64,000 nucleotides of DNA, taken from contig CAYURD010000003.1 of NCBI GenBank assembly GCA_964446865.1, positions 52,574 to 116,573 of the forward strand, given 5' to 3'. The notes beneath the pieces are model-generated. The model saw only the letters and a program-made list of their open reading frames with translations, had not been told where the DNA came from and did not search any database. The translations under genes and the position numbers were made by a program. Numbering within the stretch: position 1 is the stretch's first letter; every line of letters starts with the position of its first letter. Source of the DNA: Glaciecola sp964446865. Its GTDB lineage: Bacteria; Pseudomonadota; Gammaproteobacteria; Enterobacterales; Alteromonadaceae. Of this stretch, positions 17,446 through 27,143 are shown piece by piece.

Positions 17446-19107
17446 TTAACGCGTAAAGCGCTTTATCAAGGCTTGTGTCGAACAGTCTGCTTGGTCGAGA
17501 GGAAGATTGCCTTGTATCATGTCTAGCACTTGATTCCCGAGCACTTTACCTAGTTCAACACCCCACTGATCGAATGAATTAATATCCCAAATGCTGCCTT
17601 GAACGAGCACTTTATGCTCATAAAGTGCAATTAAGGCACCTAAGCTCTCTGGATTAAGTTCATCAAAAATGATGGTGTTGCTAGGATTGTTACCTGGCAT
17701 TGTTTTGTGTGCTGCTAAGACTTGTTTTTCTTCGTCGCTTAGCTCAGTGTCAGCTAAGTCATTGTAGCACTGTTCAAAGTTCTTACCTTCCATCAGCGCT
17801 TGTGTTTGCCCAAAGCAGTTTGAGGCTAACATTTGATGATGGGTGACCTGTTCTTGTTTATCCGTCTCTTGGTTATTGAGAGAGGGGACTTTAATCGGGA
17901 ACATAAAGTCAGCCGGCACCGGCAAATTACTTTGGTGAATCAGCTGATAAAACGAATGCTGTCCGTTACTTCCTTCACTGCCCCATATAATAGGGCCAGT
18001 GCCGTGATCTACCGTTCGACCGCCAATGGTGGTTGTTTTACCATTACTTTCCATATCTAGCTGTTGTACGTAGGCGGGGAAGCCGCGCAAATAATGATAA
18101 TAAGGTAATAGTGCGTGAGACTGTGCGCCCATGAAATTACGATACCAAATACCTAGCATAGCGAGAATAACAGGCATATTTTGCTCAAAGGGAGCTTCTT
18201 GGAAATGGGTATCCATTTTAAATGCGCCTTTGAGTAAAGATTCAAAATGCTCATATCCCAAGGCTAAGCTGATTGGAAGACCAATAGCAGACCACAATGA
18301 GTATCGACCACCGACCCAGTCAGCCATTGGAAAAACGTTATTCTTATCCATACCAAATTTGACAGCGGCATCAACGTTTGATGACACCGCGACAAAGTGT
18401 TTGGCGATATCTGCCTGTTTACCACCGTTGGCTAAAAACCACGCTTTAGCACTAAGTGTATTTTGCAAGGTCTCTTGTGTAGTGAATGACTTTGACGACA
18501 TCACAAACAAGGTTTGCTCAATATCGCATTCGCTCAATACGTCGGCAATATGGCAACCATCAACGTTAGCAACAAACACGACCTCAATGTTAGTGGCTCG
18601 GTAAGGTTTAAGTGCTTCAGTGACGATTTTAGGCCCTAAAAATGAGCCACCAATGCCTATGCTTACTACTTTTGTAATAGGCTTGTCAGTATATCCAAGA
18701 TGCGTTTTCTCATGAATGGCATTAGTGAATGACTTTACCTTAGCTAGCGTCGACATGACAGATGGCATGACATCTTCACCGTCAACCATGACTGGTTTTC
18801 CCGAGAAGTTACGAAGCGCGGTATGCAGCACTGCCCGTTGTTCTGTGGTGTTTATTTTCTCACCGCCGAACATTGCTGCGATTTTATTGTGTAAATTGCG
18901 TTCGCTTGCCAGTTCAAAAAGACTGTTTAACACTTCGGGCGTAAATCTATTTTTTGAATAATCTAAAAACAAGCCTGCAGCTTCAAGTGAATATGTTTCA
19001 GCACGCTTTGGATCGGCTTCAAACATATCGCGCATGTGGTAGCGTTTTACCAAAGGTGCATGATGCTCTAAATTGACCCAAGCTTCAGACTGCTTTAGTT
19101 TTTTCAT
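17446..19107 (-). CDS. pgi: Glucose-6-phosphate isomerase
   Basis: A 553-aa enzyme interconverting glucose-6-phosphate and fructose-6-phosphate. Seen are the sugar-phosphate binding SIGIGGSFLGPKIV, the FVMSSKSFTTQETL block, the signature GGRYSLWSAIGLPI, the catalytic Glu region MESNGK and the C-terminal GSIWDINSFDQWGVELGK. The length is typical of the bacterial enzyme (549). It is on the same strand as tal, 51 bases downstream of it, so tal-pgi is probably one transcript ending at the hairpin after pgi. Confidence 0.98.
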   Translation of the reverse strand: MKKLKQSEAWVNLEHHAPLVKRYHMRDMFEADPKRAETYSLEAAGLFLDYSKNRFTPEVLNSLFELASERNLHNKIAAMFGGEKINTTEQRAVLHTALRNFSGKPVMVDGEDVMPSVMSTLAKVKSFTNAIHEKTHLGYTDKPITKVVSIGIGGSFLGPKIVTEALKPYRATNIEVVFVANVDGCHIADVLSECDIEQTLFVMSSKSFTTQETLQNTLSAKAWFLANGGKQADIAKHFVAVSSNVDAAVKFGMDKNNVFPMADWVGGRYSLWSAIGLPISLALGYEHFESLLKGAFKMDTHFQEAPFEQNMPVILAMLGIWYRNFMGAQSHALLPYYHYLRGFPAYVQQLDMESNGKTTTIGGRTVDHGTGPIIWGSEGSNGQHSFYQLIHQSNLPVPADFMFPIKVPSLNNQETDKQEQVTHHQMLASNCFGQTQALMEGKNFEQCYNDLADTELSDEEKQVLAAHKTMPGNNPSNTIIFDELNPESLGALIALYEHKVLVQGSIWDINSFDQWGVELGKVLGNQVLDMIQGNLPLDQADCSTQALIKRFTR

Positions 19108-19158
19108 TTGTTTCCCTTAACGTTAAAAGTTAATAGTGAGCGCTTAGTGCAGATTAGC

Positions 19159-20115
19159 TTAGCTTAGCTGAGCGGCTAACAATTTCTCAAGTTTGACTTG
19201 GTCTGCAGCAAAATTACGAATGCCTTCGCTAAGTTTTTCTGTTGCCATGGCATCTTGGTTCATATCCCAACGAAATGCTTCTTCACTTAAGGCTTCTGGA
19301 GCGCTAGTGCTGGCGCCGTTATCGACTAATTTAGTCTCAAGTGAGCCAGGCGTATTTGCTAGTTCATCTAATAATTGCGGGCTAATTGTTAAACGATCGC
19401 AGCCAGCAAGTTCAATGATCTCGCCAGTGTTTCTAAAACTGGCACCCATTACAACAGTGTTGTAACCATGCTGTTTATAATAGTCATAAATACTGGTTAC
19501 GGAAATTACGCCAGGATCGTTTGCTCCTGAATAATCATTTTCATCTGTATTTGCTTTGTACCAATCTAATATTCGACCCACAAACGGAGATATTAGAAAC
19601 ACGCCAGCTTCTGCGCAAGCGCGCGCTTGTGCGAAACTAAAAAGCAGCGTTAAATTACAGTTAATGCCTTCTTTTTCAAGTGCTTCAGCGGCTTTTATGC
19701 CTTCCCACGTTGACGCTATTTTGATGAGTATACGAGACTTATCGATGCCAGCTTCTTTGTACATATCGATTAGTTGATGCGCTTTTGCGATAGTAGCATT
19801 GGTGTCAAAAGATAAACGAGCGTCTACCTCGGTCGAAATGCGTCCTGGAATAACGCTCAATATTTCTTTACCAATGAGTACCGATAATTTATCGCCTGCG
19901 GCTAACAATTGCTGGTCTAGTTCGTTACTTTGCTGCTTAGCAAAGCTAAGTGACTGAGCAATAAGATCAGCATACTGAGGTAAAGAAGCCGCTTTTAAAA
20001 GTAGTGAGGGATTGGTAGTAGCATCAACAGGTGTATATTTTTTTATTGCTTCTATATCGCCCGTGTCGGCAACAACGGTTGTAATTTTACGTAAAGATTC
20101 TAATTGATTCGACAT
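19159..20115 (-). CDS. tal: Transaldolase
   Basis: A 318-aa transaldolase of the pentose phosphate pathway. The N-terminal VDATTNPSLLLKA, the Schiff-base lysine in ILIKIASTWEGIKA (about residue 132) and NLTLLFSFAQARACAEAG are all present. Length matches TalB (317). It lies upstream of pgi on the same strand and is divergent from yaaA, a neighbour pairing also seen around talB and yaaA near the thr operon in E. coli. Confidence 0.98.
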   Translation of the reverse strand: MSNQLESLRKITTVVADTGDIEAIKKYTPVDATTNPSLLLKAASLPQYADLIAQSLSFAKQQSNELDQQLLAAGDKLSVLIGKEILSVIPGRISTEVDARLSFDTNATIAKAHQLIDMYKEAGIDKSRILIKIASTWEGIKAAEALEKEGINCNLTLLFSFAQARACAEAGVFLISPFVGRILDWYKANTDENDYSGANDPGVISVTSIYDYYKQHGYNTVVMGASFRNTGEIIELAGCDRLTISPQLLDELANTPGSLETKLVDNGASTSAPEALSEEAFRWDMNQDAMATEKLSEGIRNFAADQVKLEKLLAAQLS

Positions 20116-20281
20116 GTATTTATAACTCGCTTGTATTGAATTTCACCAAAACATCATCATATCAAGTATATCGCGCAAATGACCAGAGAAAAGCCGATAC
20201 AGAGCATAAAAATAAATACCGTTATGATATTTAATAATGCTTTTGGTTTATGCTAATGGTAATAATTTTTGAGGACAAAAT

Positions 20282-21070
20282 ATGTTAGTCGTTGTGTCAC
20301 CCGCCAAAAACCTGGATTATTCATCACCTTTACCAGAATTTATTGATAACCTGGATGTTTCAGAACCAGCACTTATGCCAAATGTAAAAGAGCTTGTAAA
20401 AACCTGTAAGAAGCTAAGCCCAGCCGATTTAAGCTCTATGATGAAAATCAGCGACAAATTAGCCATCTTAAATGCGGAGCGTTTTTCAAGTTTTGAGTTT
20501 CCGTTTACTCAGCAAAATGCACGACCGGCAATGTATGCATTTAACGGAGACGTCTATACGGGCTTAGATGCGTCGAGTTTAAATGCGTCACAAGTCGAAT
20601 ACTCTCAAAAACATCTTCGTATATTGTCTGGTTTATATGGCTTATTGAAACCGCTCGATTTAATGCAAGCTTACCGATTAGAAATGGGCACAAAATTAAC
20701 GGTGGGCGAGCACAATTCCTTATATCAATATTGGCAAAATACGATTACCGAAGAAGTGAACAAGGCCCTAAAAGAGCAAGGTGATAATATTCTCGTTAAT
20801 TTAGCGTCAAATGAATACTTTTCATCCATTAAGCCAAAAAGCCTCGATGCGACAGTAATTACGCCTGTATTTAAAGATGAAAAAAATGGTAAATATAAAG
20901 TGATTAGCTTTTTTGCCAAAAAAGCACGAGGTCTGATGGCACGCTATATTGTGGAGCATAGTGTGAGTTCGGTAAAGGCGCTAAAGCGTTTTAATGTGAA
21001 TGGCTACGCTATCGACGAAAGTGCGTCAAGCGAAACTGAGTTAGTATTTACACGTCCTGAGCAGGTTTAA
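20282..21070 (+). CDS. yaaA: Peroxide stress protein YaaA
   Basis: A 262-aa member of the YaaA/DUF328 family, which in E. coli lowers free intracellular iron and limits Fenton damage during peroxide stress as part of the OxyR regulon. The start MLVVVSPAKNLDYSSPLP, FNGDVYTGLDA, RILSGLYGLLKPLDL and VNLASNEYFSSIK are family signatures. GAGGAC lies before the ATG. No OxyR site could be recognised in the 166-base gap upstream. Confidence 0.96.
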   Translation: MLVVVSPAKNLDYSSPLPEFIDNLDVSEPALMPNVKELVKTCKKLSPADLSSMMKISDKLAILNAERFSSFEFPFTQQNARPAMYAFNGDVYTGLDASSLNASQVEYSQKHLRILSGLYGLLKPLDLMQAYRLEMGTKLTVGEHNSLYQYWQNTITEEVNKALKEQGDNILVNLASNEYFSSIKPKSLDATVITPVFKDEKNGKYKVISFFAKKARGLMARYIVEHSVSSVKALKRFNVNGYAIDESASSETELVFTRPEQV

Positions 21071-21109
21071 GTCGTCTCTTTCATAACACTCAATATATGT
21101 TTATGTCGC

Positions 21110-21604
21110 TTATTCTTCTACATACATCGTTTGTTGAAATTTCAAATTTTGAGACGTTTTGCCTTGCTCAATGTTGATATCAAAACGCAAAACTTCTTTA
21201 TGACTAAATGGCACGGTCGCCAAATAATAAATGGCGTCACCTTCAGTTACTTTCTTGAAGGTAAGCGTTTTCGTTGTGCCAAGTAAATTTCGGGCTGTAC
21301 CTGACATCTCAACTTCTTGCGCTTTTTGACTGCGACTGTCTAATACTGAAATATTCACAAGCGCGTTTTTGCCACTGCGCACAATATTGTTTTTACGCGC
21401 AATATCAGGGCTTAAAAACGTCGTGGTGAAGGCAATGTAATGCACATCCCAATCACCCAAGGTCTTTTTGATTTCGCTTTGAGAACAAAAAGATACCAAG
21501 AGCAAAGCGAATGCCATTGACGCTAGGCTTATTATTTTCATCAATGGCTGTGTTTTTTGTGTGCTAACTTCATTTGTTTGACTTTGCGCGATTGCCGTCA
21601 TCAT
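21110..21604 (-). CDS. DUF4426 family exported protein
   Basis: A 164-aa protein whose mature part (GDWDVHYIAFTTTFLSPDIA, then VNISVLDSRSQKA) is the DUF4426 family, commonly placed beside proC and yggT in marine gammaproteobacteria. The function is unknown. A hydrophobic stretch at residues 24-40 looks like a signal peptide, which would suit a start at the internal Met22 (position 21541). However, the only good ribosome binding site, GGGGAT, precedes the first ATG at 21604. The longer form has an unusually long N-region. Confidence 0.82.
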   Translation of the reverse strand: MMTAIAQSQTNEVSTQKTQPLMKIISLASMAFALLLVSFCSQSEIKKTLGDWDVHYIAFTTTFLSPDIARKNNIVRSGKNALVNISVLDSRSQKAQEVEMSGTARNLLGTTKTLTFKKVTEGDAIYYLATVPFSHKEVLRFDINIEQGKTSQNLKFQQTMYVEE

Positions 21605-21652
21605 TATCCCCGCTAAATATTTGCAAAATATACGCTTGATGTACGAAGTAGT

Positions 21653-22201
21653 TTATACAAAAGGACCAAAGAAGGACTCATATAAACGAATGATAAATTG
21701 AAAAGCGAGTAAAAAAACCAATACAGATAAATCAAGTCCGCCAATAGGTGGAATTAGCCGACGAACTGGGCGCAGTAGCGGGTCAGTGAGTTGTTGCATC
21801 ACCAGCTCTATTGGGTTGCTACCTTGGCTGAACCAGCTAAGTAATGCTCTAATCACAACAACAAAAAACACTAACCACATAATTTGGTTGACCAAACTAA
21901 GCACCGATATTATTAAAGCACTTAGAATATCACTTGGAATGCCGCCCGCCGTCATTGCAATATAGACAAGGACTTTAGCAAAAGACACCACAATGGCGAA
22001 TACAAGTGTGGCAGTATCAAGTGCACCAATTGAGGGAATAACTCGTCGCAACGGGCCAATGATAGGCTGGGTAACTTTTACGGTAAATTGGCTAAAGGGA
22101 TTGTAAAAATCTGCGCGGTTTAACTGTAGCCAAAGGCGCAAAACGATCACCATAATATAAATATTAAAAATGGACATGATCAGGGCTATTAAAGGTTGCA
22201 T
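21653..22201 (-). CDS. yggT: YggT family integral membrane protein
   Basis: A 182-aa protein with two YGGT repeats, each containing the paired helices and the loop seen here as QPIIGPLRRVIPSIGALD and again as DPLLRPVRRLIPPIGGLD. Four to five membrane segments are predictable by eye. The precise role is unknown; a link to osmotic shock resistance and to cell-division or thylakoid factors is reported for relatives. It starts 15 bases after the proC stop codon, in the usual yggS-proC-yggT order. Confidence 0.94.
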   Translation of the reverse strand: MQPLIALIMSIFNIYIMVIVLRLWLQLNRADFYNPFSQFTVKVTQPIIGPLRRVIPSIGALDTATLVFAIVVSFAKVLVYIAMTAGGIPSDILSALIISVLSLVNQIMWLVFFVVVIRALLSWFSQGSNPIELVMQQLTDPLLRPVRRLIPPIGGLDLSVLVFLLAFQFIIRLYESFFGPFV

Positions 22202-22216
22202 TTTGTTGTTTTCCTA

Positions 22217-23107
22217 TTAAAAATCTAAAGCCATTTGCTGCGCTCTGGCCACTGCCGCTTGCATCGCGTTTGCAAACATATTGTCTATATCGGCTTGTTG
22301 TAAACTTTCTACTGCTTTTGCTGTTGTCCCACCTTTAGACGTAACCTGACGACGAAGTTCAGATAGTTCGAGGTTGGGGTTATCTTGCATTAAGCGCGCA
22401 CTTCCAAGCATGGCTTGTTCAACAAGTAAACGCGCGTCTTGTTTGTTTAAGCCCATGTCGGTGGCACACTTTTGCATCGCTTGTGCAATTAAAAAAAAGT
22501 ACGCCGGACTCGAGCCTGCGGCTGCTATTACGGTGTTAATGTCATCTTCGTTTTTGACCACCAATGTTTTACCGACGCTTTGCATGATTGCTTCAACCAT
22601 ACCTACGTGTTCACTACTGACTGAGTCCTGAGCGTATATGCCCGACATGCCCAAACCAATTGCTGAAGGTGTGTTTGGCATGACTCGCACGATATTGGCT
22701 GTGTATGCCAATGGCGTGTTTTGGTGGCTTGTAAGCGGGCGGCTATGCAGCACCTTTGGTAAAAAGTCTCGTAATCGCGACACCGTTAAACCAGCTGCGA
22801 TTGATACAAATAGGATGTTTGGCTTGGTGACAATAAAGTCTTTACATACTTCTTGCATCAGCTGCGGCTTGACAGCCAGCATGACAATATCTGCAAAATC
22901 GATGGCTTCTTGGTTTAACTGACTAGTATTGATGCCAAAGTCATTTTGCAGTGATAATAATTTGGGCTCGCTTGGGTTGCTCGCCATAATGTTTGACGGC
23001 TCAAATCCTGTTGCGACTAAACCACTTATTATCGCGCGGCTCATATTGCCAGCGCCAATAAAGCTAATTTTTGTGTTGCTGTTAATGGGAACTGCTGTCT
23101 TTTTCAA
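22217..23107 (-). CDS. proC: Pyrroline-5-carboxylate reductase
   Basis: A 296-aa enzyme carrying out the last step of proline synthesis. The N-terminal Rossmann motif is ISFIGAGNMSRAIISGL, the middle contains VRVMPNTPSAIG, and the C-terminal signature has LRRQVTSKGGTTAKAVESL. The start is a TTG at 23107, five bases after AGGAG; the ATG nearer to AGGAG is out of frame and stops at once. The first 14 residues are a short extension compared with E. coli ProC. It belongs to the yggS-proC-yggT-DUF4426 transcript. Confidence 0.96.
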   Translation of the reverse strand: MKKTAVPINSNTKISFIGAGNMSRAIISGLVATGFEPSNIMASNPSEPKLLSLQNDFGINTSQLNQEAIDFADIVMLAVKPQLMQEVCKDFIVTKPNILFVSIAAGLTVSRLRDFLPKVLHSRPLTSHQNTPLAYTANIVRVMPNTPSAIGLGMSGIYAQDSVSSEHVGMVEAIMQSVGKTLVVKNEDDINTVIAAAGSSPAYFFLIAQAMQKCATDMGLNKQDARLLVEQAMLGSARLMQDNPNLELSELRRQVTSKGGTTAKAVESLQQADIDNMFANAMQAAVARAQQMALDF

Positions 23108-23161
23108 AACATCTCCTGTTTACGTTTTGTTAAATGCTTAGGGTAAACACGTATGTAAGTG

Positions 23162-23869
23162 TTAGCGCTTTCCAAAAATAGCGGTGCCAACGCGCACAAA
23201 ACTTGACCCATATTCTATCGCAATATCAAGGTCATCGCTCATTCCCATCGATAATGTATCAAAATCGTCGAATTTTTGAGCGCAATCGTCAAACAAGTCA
23301 CGCATTTTTGCAAAACTCGACTTACGCTGCGCTTCACTGACCTTTGCCTGAGGAATGGTCATAAGGCCTCGGCACTTTACTCGAGGCAAGGCTTGAAGCT
23401 GTTCAACAAAGCTGATGACCTCATTTGGCGCAATGCCGGCTTTCGCGTCTTCGTCGTCAATATTTACTTGAACGCATACATTTAAGGGCACTTGATGCAC
23501 GCTACGCTGTTCATTAAGGCGTTTTGCAATTTTTAAACGGTCAAGAGAATGCATCCAATCAAAATGTTCAGCAATAAATTTACTTTTGTTTGATTGCAAT
23601 GGGCCGATAAAGTGCCAAAGGATGTCTTGATAGTCAGACATCTGTATGATTTTTTCGACCGCTTCTTGCACGTAGTTTTCGCCAAAATGCCGGTGTCCGC
23701 TTTGATACGCAGTGATGATATCTGATACGGGTTTGGTTTTACTTACCGCAAGCAATTTAATAGAGTTTGCGGCACGGCCATTAGTGCTAGCGGCATGCGC
23801 AATTTTGCGGTTAATGGCAAGCAAGTTGTCGGTGATACTGCTTGCTGTTTTGGTTGACGGTAGCGTCAT
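23162..23869 (-). CDS. yggS: PLP homeostasis protein (YggS/PLPBP)
   Basis: A 235-aa alanine-racemase-fold protein that binds pyridoxal phosphate and balances the cellular PLP pool. The PLP lysine is in LLAVSKTKP (about residue 49). HFGENYVQEAVEK, WHFIGPLQSNK and the C-terminal LSMGMSDDLDIAIEYGSSFVRVGTAIFG are all family signatures. It is divergent from pilT with only 50 bases between the start codons, so the two promoters must overlap. Confidence 0.96.
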   Translation of the reverse strand: MTLPSTKTASSITDNLLAINRKIAHAASTNGRAANSIKLLAVSKTKPVSDIITAYQSGHRHFGENYVQEAVEKIIQMSDYQDILWHFIGPLQSNKSKFIAEHFDWMHSLDRLKIAKRLNEQRSVHQVPLNVCVQVNIDDEDAKAGIAPNEVISFVEQLQALPRVKCRGLMTIPQAKVSEAQRKSSFAKMRDLFDDCAQKFDDFDTLSMGMSDDLDIAIEYGSSFVRVGTAIFGKR

Positions 23870-23919
23870 ATTTATCGCCCTAAATAGTGTGATGGCAAAT
23901 TTTTACTGGAGTAAATACC

Positions 23920-24963
23920 TTGGATATTAACGAATTATTGGCCTTTAGCGTGCAAAATAAAGCATCAGACTTGCATTTAAGTGCTGGTTTGCCACCCATT
24001 ATACGGGTAGACGGTGAAATGCGTCGACTAAATGTACCTGAGCTTGACCATAAAACCGTTCATGCCCTTGTTTACGACATTATGAATGACAAGCAACGTA
24101 AAGAATACGAAGAAAACTTAGAAGTAGATTTTTCGTTTGAAATTGAAGGCTTGTCACGTTTCAGGGTCAATGCTTTTTCTCAAAACAGAGGCGCCGCGGC
24201 AGTGTTGAGGACGATCCCCAGTGATATACTCACCTTAGATCAGCTTGGTGCCCCCGACATATTCAAACAAATCATTGATCAACCCACCGGTATCGTGCTG
24301 GTCACCGGAGCTACTGGTTCAGGTAAATCGACCACACTAGCGGCGATGGTCGACCATATAAACTCTAATCAGCGTGAGCATATTCTCACCATCGAAGACC
24401 CGATAGAATTTGTGCATCAAAACAAGTTAAGTGTTCTCAATCAGCGTGAGGTGCACCGCGATACACATAGTTTTAGTAATGCACTGCGTTCAGCACTGCG
24501 TGAAGATCCTGACGTTATTCTGGTGGGTGAGCTACGTGATTTAGAAACCATTAGATTAGCCATATCGGCGGCTGAAACCGGGCACTTGGTATTTGGCACC
24601 TTGCACACCAATTCAGCGCCTAAAACGATTGATAGAATTATTGATGTATTTCCTGCGGAAGAAAAGTCTATGGTCCGCTCGATGTTATCAGAATCTTTAA
24701 GAGCAGTAATTTCACAGACACTGCTGAAAAAAGTGGGCGGTGGTCGAATTGCTGCACATGAAATTATGGTCGGGATCCCCGCCATTCGAAACTTGATCAG
24801 AGAGGACAAAGTTCCGCAAATGTATTCTGTTATTCAGACTGGGCAAGCTCATGGTATGCAAACAATGGATCAGTGTTTACAAAAGCTGGTCGCACAGGGC
24901 TTGGTGTCGCATACAGATGCTGCGGCATTATCGATAGATAAGCCAGCAAAACCTGGTTTTTAA
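23920..24963 (+). CDS. pilT: Type IV pilus retraction ATPase PilT
   Basis: A 347-aa hexameric ATPase that powers pilus retraction and twitching. Walker A is GATGSGKSTT (about residues 130-139), the Asp/Walker B regions are ILTIEDPIEF and VGELRDLETI, the His box is AETGHLVFGTLHT, and the C-terminal GIPAIRNLIRE motif needed for retraction is intact. The start is TTG 23920 with GGAG 8 bases upstream; the resulting N-terminus (xDINELLAFSVQNKASDLHL) matches the family exactly. pilU follows 58 bases later. Confidence 0.97.
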   Translation: MDINELLAFSVQNKASDLHLSAGLPPIIRVDGEMRRLNVPELDHKTVHALVYDIMNDKQRKEYEENLEVDFSFEIEGLSRFRVNAFSQNRGAAAVLRTIPSDILTLDQLGAPDIFKQIIDQPTGIVLVTGATGSGKSTTLAAMVDHINSNQREHILTIEDPIEFVHQNKLSVLNQREVHRDTHSFSNALRSALREDPDVILVGELRDLETIRLAISAAETGHLVFGTLHTNSAPKTIDRIIDVFPAEEKSMVRSMLSESLRAVISQTLLKKVGGGRIAAHEIMVGIPAIRNLIREDKVPQMYSVIQTGQAHGMQTMDQCLQKLVAQGLVSHTDAAALSIDKPAKPGF

Positions 24964-25021
24964 GAAGATACCGCACCTTATTAGAACATCAACACAAACA
25001 TAAACAAGCAGGTAACTTAAG

Positions 25022-26143
25022 ATGATGACACTCGATCAATGTTTAGCCGATATGGTAGCGCATGATGCTTCAGATTTATTTGTGACGGTAGGCATGCCAG
25101 TGAGTGCCAAGATAAACGGTAAACTCACCCCGTTGACGAGTATCAATCTTAGCGAAACTGATGCATTAGATTTAGTTCATCAAGCGATGACTGACAAACA
25201 GCAAGATGCCTTTGATACAGATAAAGAGTGTAATTTTGCAATTGCACGCGATGACGTTGGGCGTTTTCGTTGCAGCGCATTTTGGCAGCGTGATCAAGCT
25301 GGTATGGTAGTGCGCCGCATTGTGACCGATATTCCTAAGTCAGAGGACTTAGGTCTACCCACAATATTAAAAGACATCATCATGTCGAAAAAAGGCTTGG
25401 TTTTATTTGTGGGCGGCACCGGTACCGGTAAATCAACCTCGTTGGCTGCGCTTATTGGACATCGTAATTTGCATTCACATGGTCATATTCTCACCATCGA
25501 AGACCCAATCGAATTTGTCCATGATCATCAAAATTGCGTGGTAACTCAGCGCGAGGTAGGCATTGATACCCTTTCTTTTGACGATGCGCTTAAAAGCTCA
25601 TTGCGACAAGCCCCCGATGTTATTTTAATTGGTGAAATACGCTCAATGGAAACGATGGAATATGCAATGTCATTTGCCGACACTGGTCACTTATGTGTGG
25701 CTACGCTACACGCCAACAACGCTAACCAAGCCATTGAAAGGATTATGCACCTCGCACCAAAAGAGAGTCATGCTAAATTACGCTTTGATTTAAGCCTTAA
25801 TATTCGTGCGATTGTCGCTCAACAATTAGTGCCTACAGTGGATGGAAATGGCCGTGTTGCTGCCATTGAAATATTGCTCAATACGCCGCTAATTAGTGAT
25901 TTGATTCAAAGAAACGAGATTGGCAGCCTCAAAGAAGCGATGATGAAGGGTAAAGAGCAAGGTATGCAAACCTTTGATATGGCCTTGTATGAACTTTACA
26001 AGCAGAATCGGATTAGCAAAGACCAAGCACTGCACCATGCTGACTCGCCAAACGACTTACGCTTAATGATAAAGCTAGACTCACAGGAAGAAGCAAGTGC
26101 GCTTGGCTCTTTGTCGAGTGTGTCGATAGACATGGACGACTAG
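25022..26143 (+). CDS. pilU: Type IV pilus ATPase PilU
   Basis: A 373-aa PilT paralogue that assists retraction in cooperation with PilT. Walker A is GGTGTGKSTS, followed by ILTIEDPIEFVHDH, IGEIRSMETMEYA and ADTGHLCVATLHANNANQA, the last typical of PilU. It lies in the usual pilT-pilU order and is probably co-transcribed. No other pilus genes are in the window. Confidence 0.96.
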   Translation: MMTLDQCLADMVAHDASDLFVTVGMPVSAKINGKLTPLTSINLSETDALDLVHQAMTDKQQDAFDTDKECNFAIARDDVGRFRCSAFWQRDQAGMVVRRIVTDIPKSEDLGLPTILKDIIMSKKGLVLFVGGTGTGKSTSLAALIGHRNLHSHGHILTIEDPIEFVHDHQNCVVTQREVGIDTLSFDDALKSSLRQAPDVILIGEIRSMETMEYAMSFADTGHLCVATLHANNANQAIERIMHLAPKESHAKLRFDLSLNIRAIVAQQLVPTVDGNGRVAAIEILLNTPLISDLIQRNEIGSLKEAMMKGKEQGMQTFDMALYELYKQNRISKDQALHHADSPNDLRLMIKLDSQEEASALGSLSSVSIDMDD

Positions 26144-26309
26144 CAAAGACGGAATTCTTGGGTTTGGCTGATTATTTCGTGGGCAAAAAACTTTATGGTC
26201 AAAAAACATGAATTTGTCATCAGGTAGTGATACTTTCCATATACAAATGCAGTAGACTGTTATTGTGATTCGATACTTGTCACCTTAAAACAAGCGCAGA
26301 GGCATATAT

Positions 26310-26630
26310 ATGGAAAAGTTTTACAGCGATTACAATCAAGTTAAAGTGCGTTTGATAAAAGCGATGCTAGATGACGCCAATATTGCTAACTTTGTTAAAA
26401 ACGAGTTTATTCAAGGGGCAAGTGGTGAAGTACCACCGCAAGAAGCCTTACCAGAAATTTGGTTAATTAATCACGAAGACCGCCACAAGGCAAAGGAAAT
26501 GCTTGAGCAAGTCGACCAGGATTTAGCCGCTTTAGGTGATGAAGAGTGGACGTGCGAAACATGCAAGGAAACCAACGATGCTGAGTTTGTTATTTGTTGG
26601 CAATGCCAATCAAGTAAAGAGTTTTCATAG
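26310..26630 (+). CDS. DUF2007-type protein with C-terminal zinc ribbon
   Basis: A 106-aa protein. The first two thirds match the DUF2007 fold (putative signal-transducing domain, ferredoxin-like): the start MEKFYSDYNQVKVRLIKAML, the N-terminal helix-strand and the later PEIWLINHEDRHKAKEML. The last third is a small zinc ribbon with two CxxC pairs, CETC and CWQC, 17 residues apart. Function unknown. It is convergent with ruvX, with only three bases between the two stop codons. Confidence 0.8.
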   Translation: MEKFYSDYNQVKVRLIKAMLDDANIANFVKNEFIQGASGEVPPQEALPEIWLINHEDRHKAKEMLEQVDQDLAALGDEEWTCETCKETNDAEFVICWQCQSSKEFS

Positions 26631-26633
26631 CAC

Positions 26634-27143
26634 TTAAGACATCAACCAACTTTCATAAATTAAACACGCAGATACGCTGTCGACCTTCTCTTTACTCAAC
26701 TTTTTATACCCACCTAATTCAAAAAGGCGCGCTTTAGCATCAACGGTTGATAAACGTTCGTCTTGAAAAAAAACCGGTAAGTTATATTTGTGTTTGAGTC
26801 TTGCTGCAAACTTTTTAACATTCGTGGTTAAGGCCTGCTCACTACCATCCATGTTTAAAGGTAAGCCTACAAGTAAAGCGTCGGGCTGCCACTGCTTAAT
26901 GCACAATTGCAGTTCTTGCCAATTAGGAATGCCGTCAGTGGCTTTCAAAGCGGCCAGTGGACTTGCGGTGCCAGTGACTATTTGGCCAATGGCAATGCCG
27001 ATGCTTTTAGTGCCAAAGTCAAAGCTCAGCACGCTATTGTGTTGGTAAGGATTGTTTTCCAAATTTTCTAGCCTGCTATTAATTTTGACATTAGTAATCG
27101 TGCCTTTAAGCCTGGCCAGACTGTTGAGTAAGCTGCCAAACAT
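26634..27143 (-). CDS. ruvX: RuvX/YqgF Holliday-junction resolvase-like nuclease
   Basis: An RNase H-fold protein of the YqgF family, implicated in 16S rRNA 5' maturation and in Holliday-junction resolution. The core begins SFDFGTKSIGIAIG and continues with LVGLPLNMDGSEQ, FFQDERLSTVDAKARL and the C-terminal DSVSACLIYESWL. The frame from ATG 27143 gives 169 aa, with about 35 residues before the core, and overlaps the end of yqgE by 38 bases. The true start may be a later TTG or GTG (for example near 27068), which would give the usual length of about 140. Confidence 0.93.
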   Translation of the reverse strand: MFGSLLNSLARLKGTITNVKINSRLENLENNPYQHNSVLSFDFGTKSIGIAIGQIVTGTASPLAALKATDGIPNWQELQLCIKQWQPDALLVGLPLNMDGSEQALTTNVKKFAARLKHKYNLPVFFQDERLSTVDAKARLFELGGYKKLSKEKVDSVSACLIYESWLMS

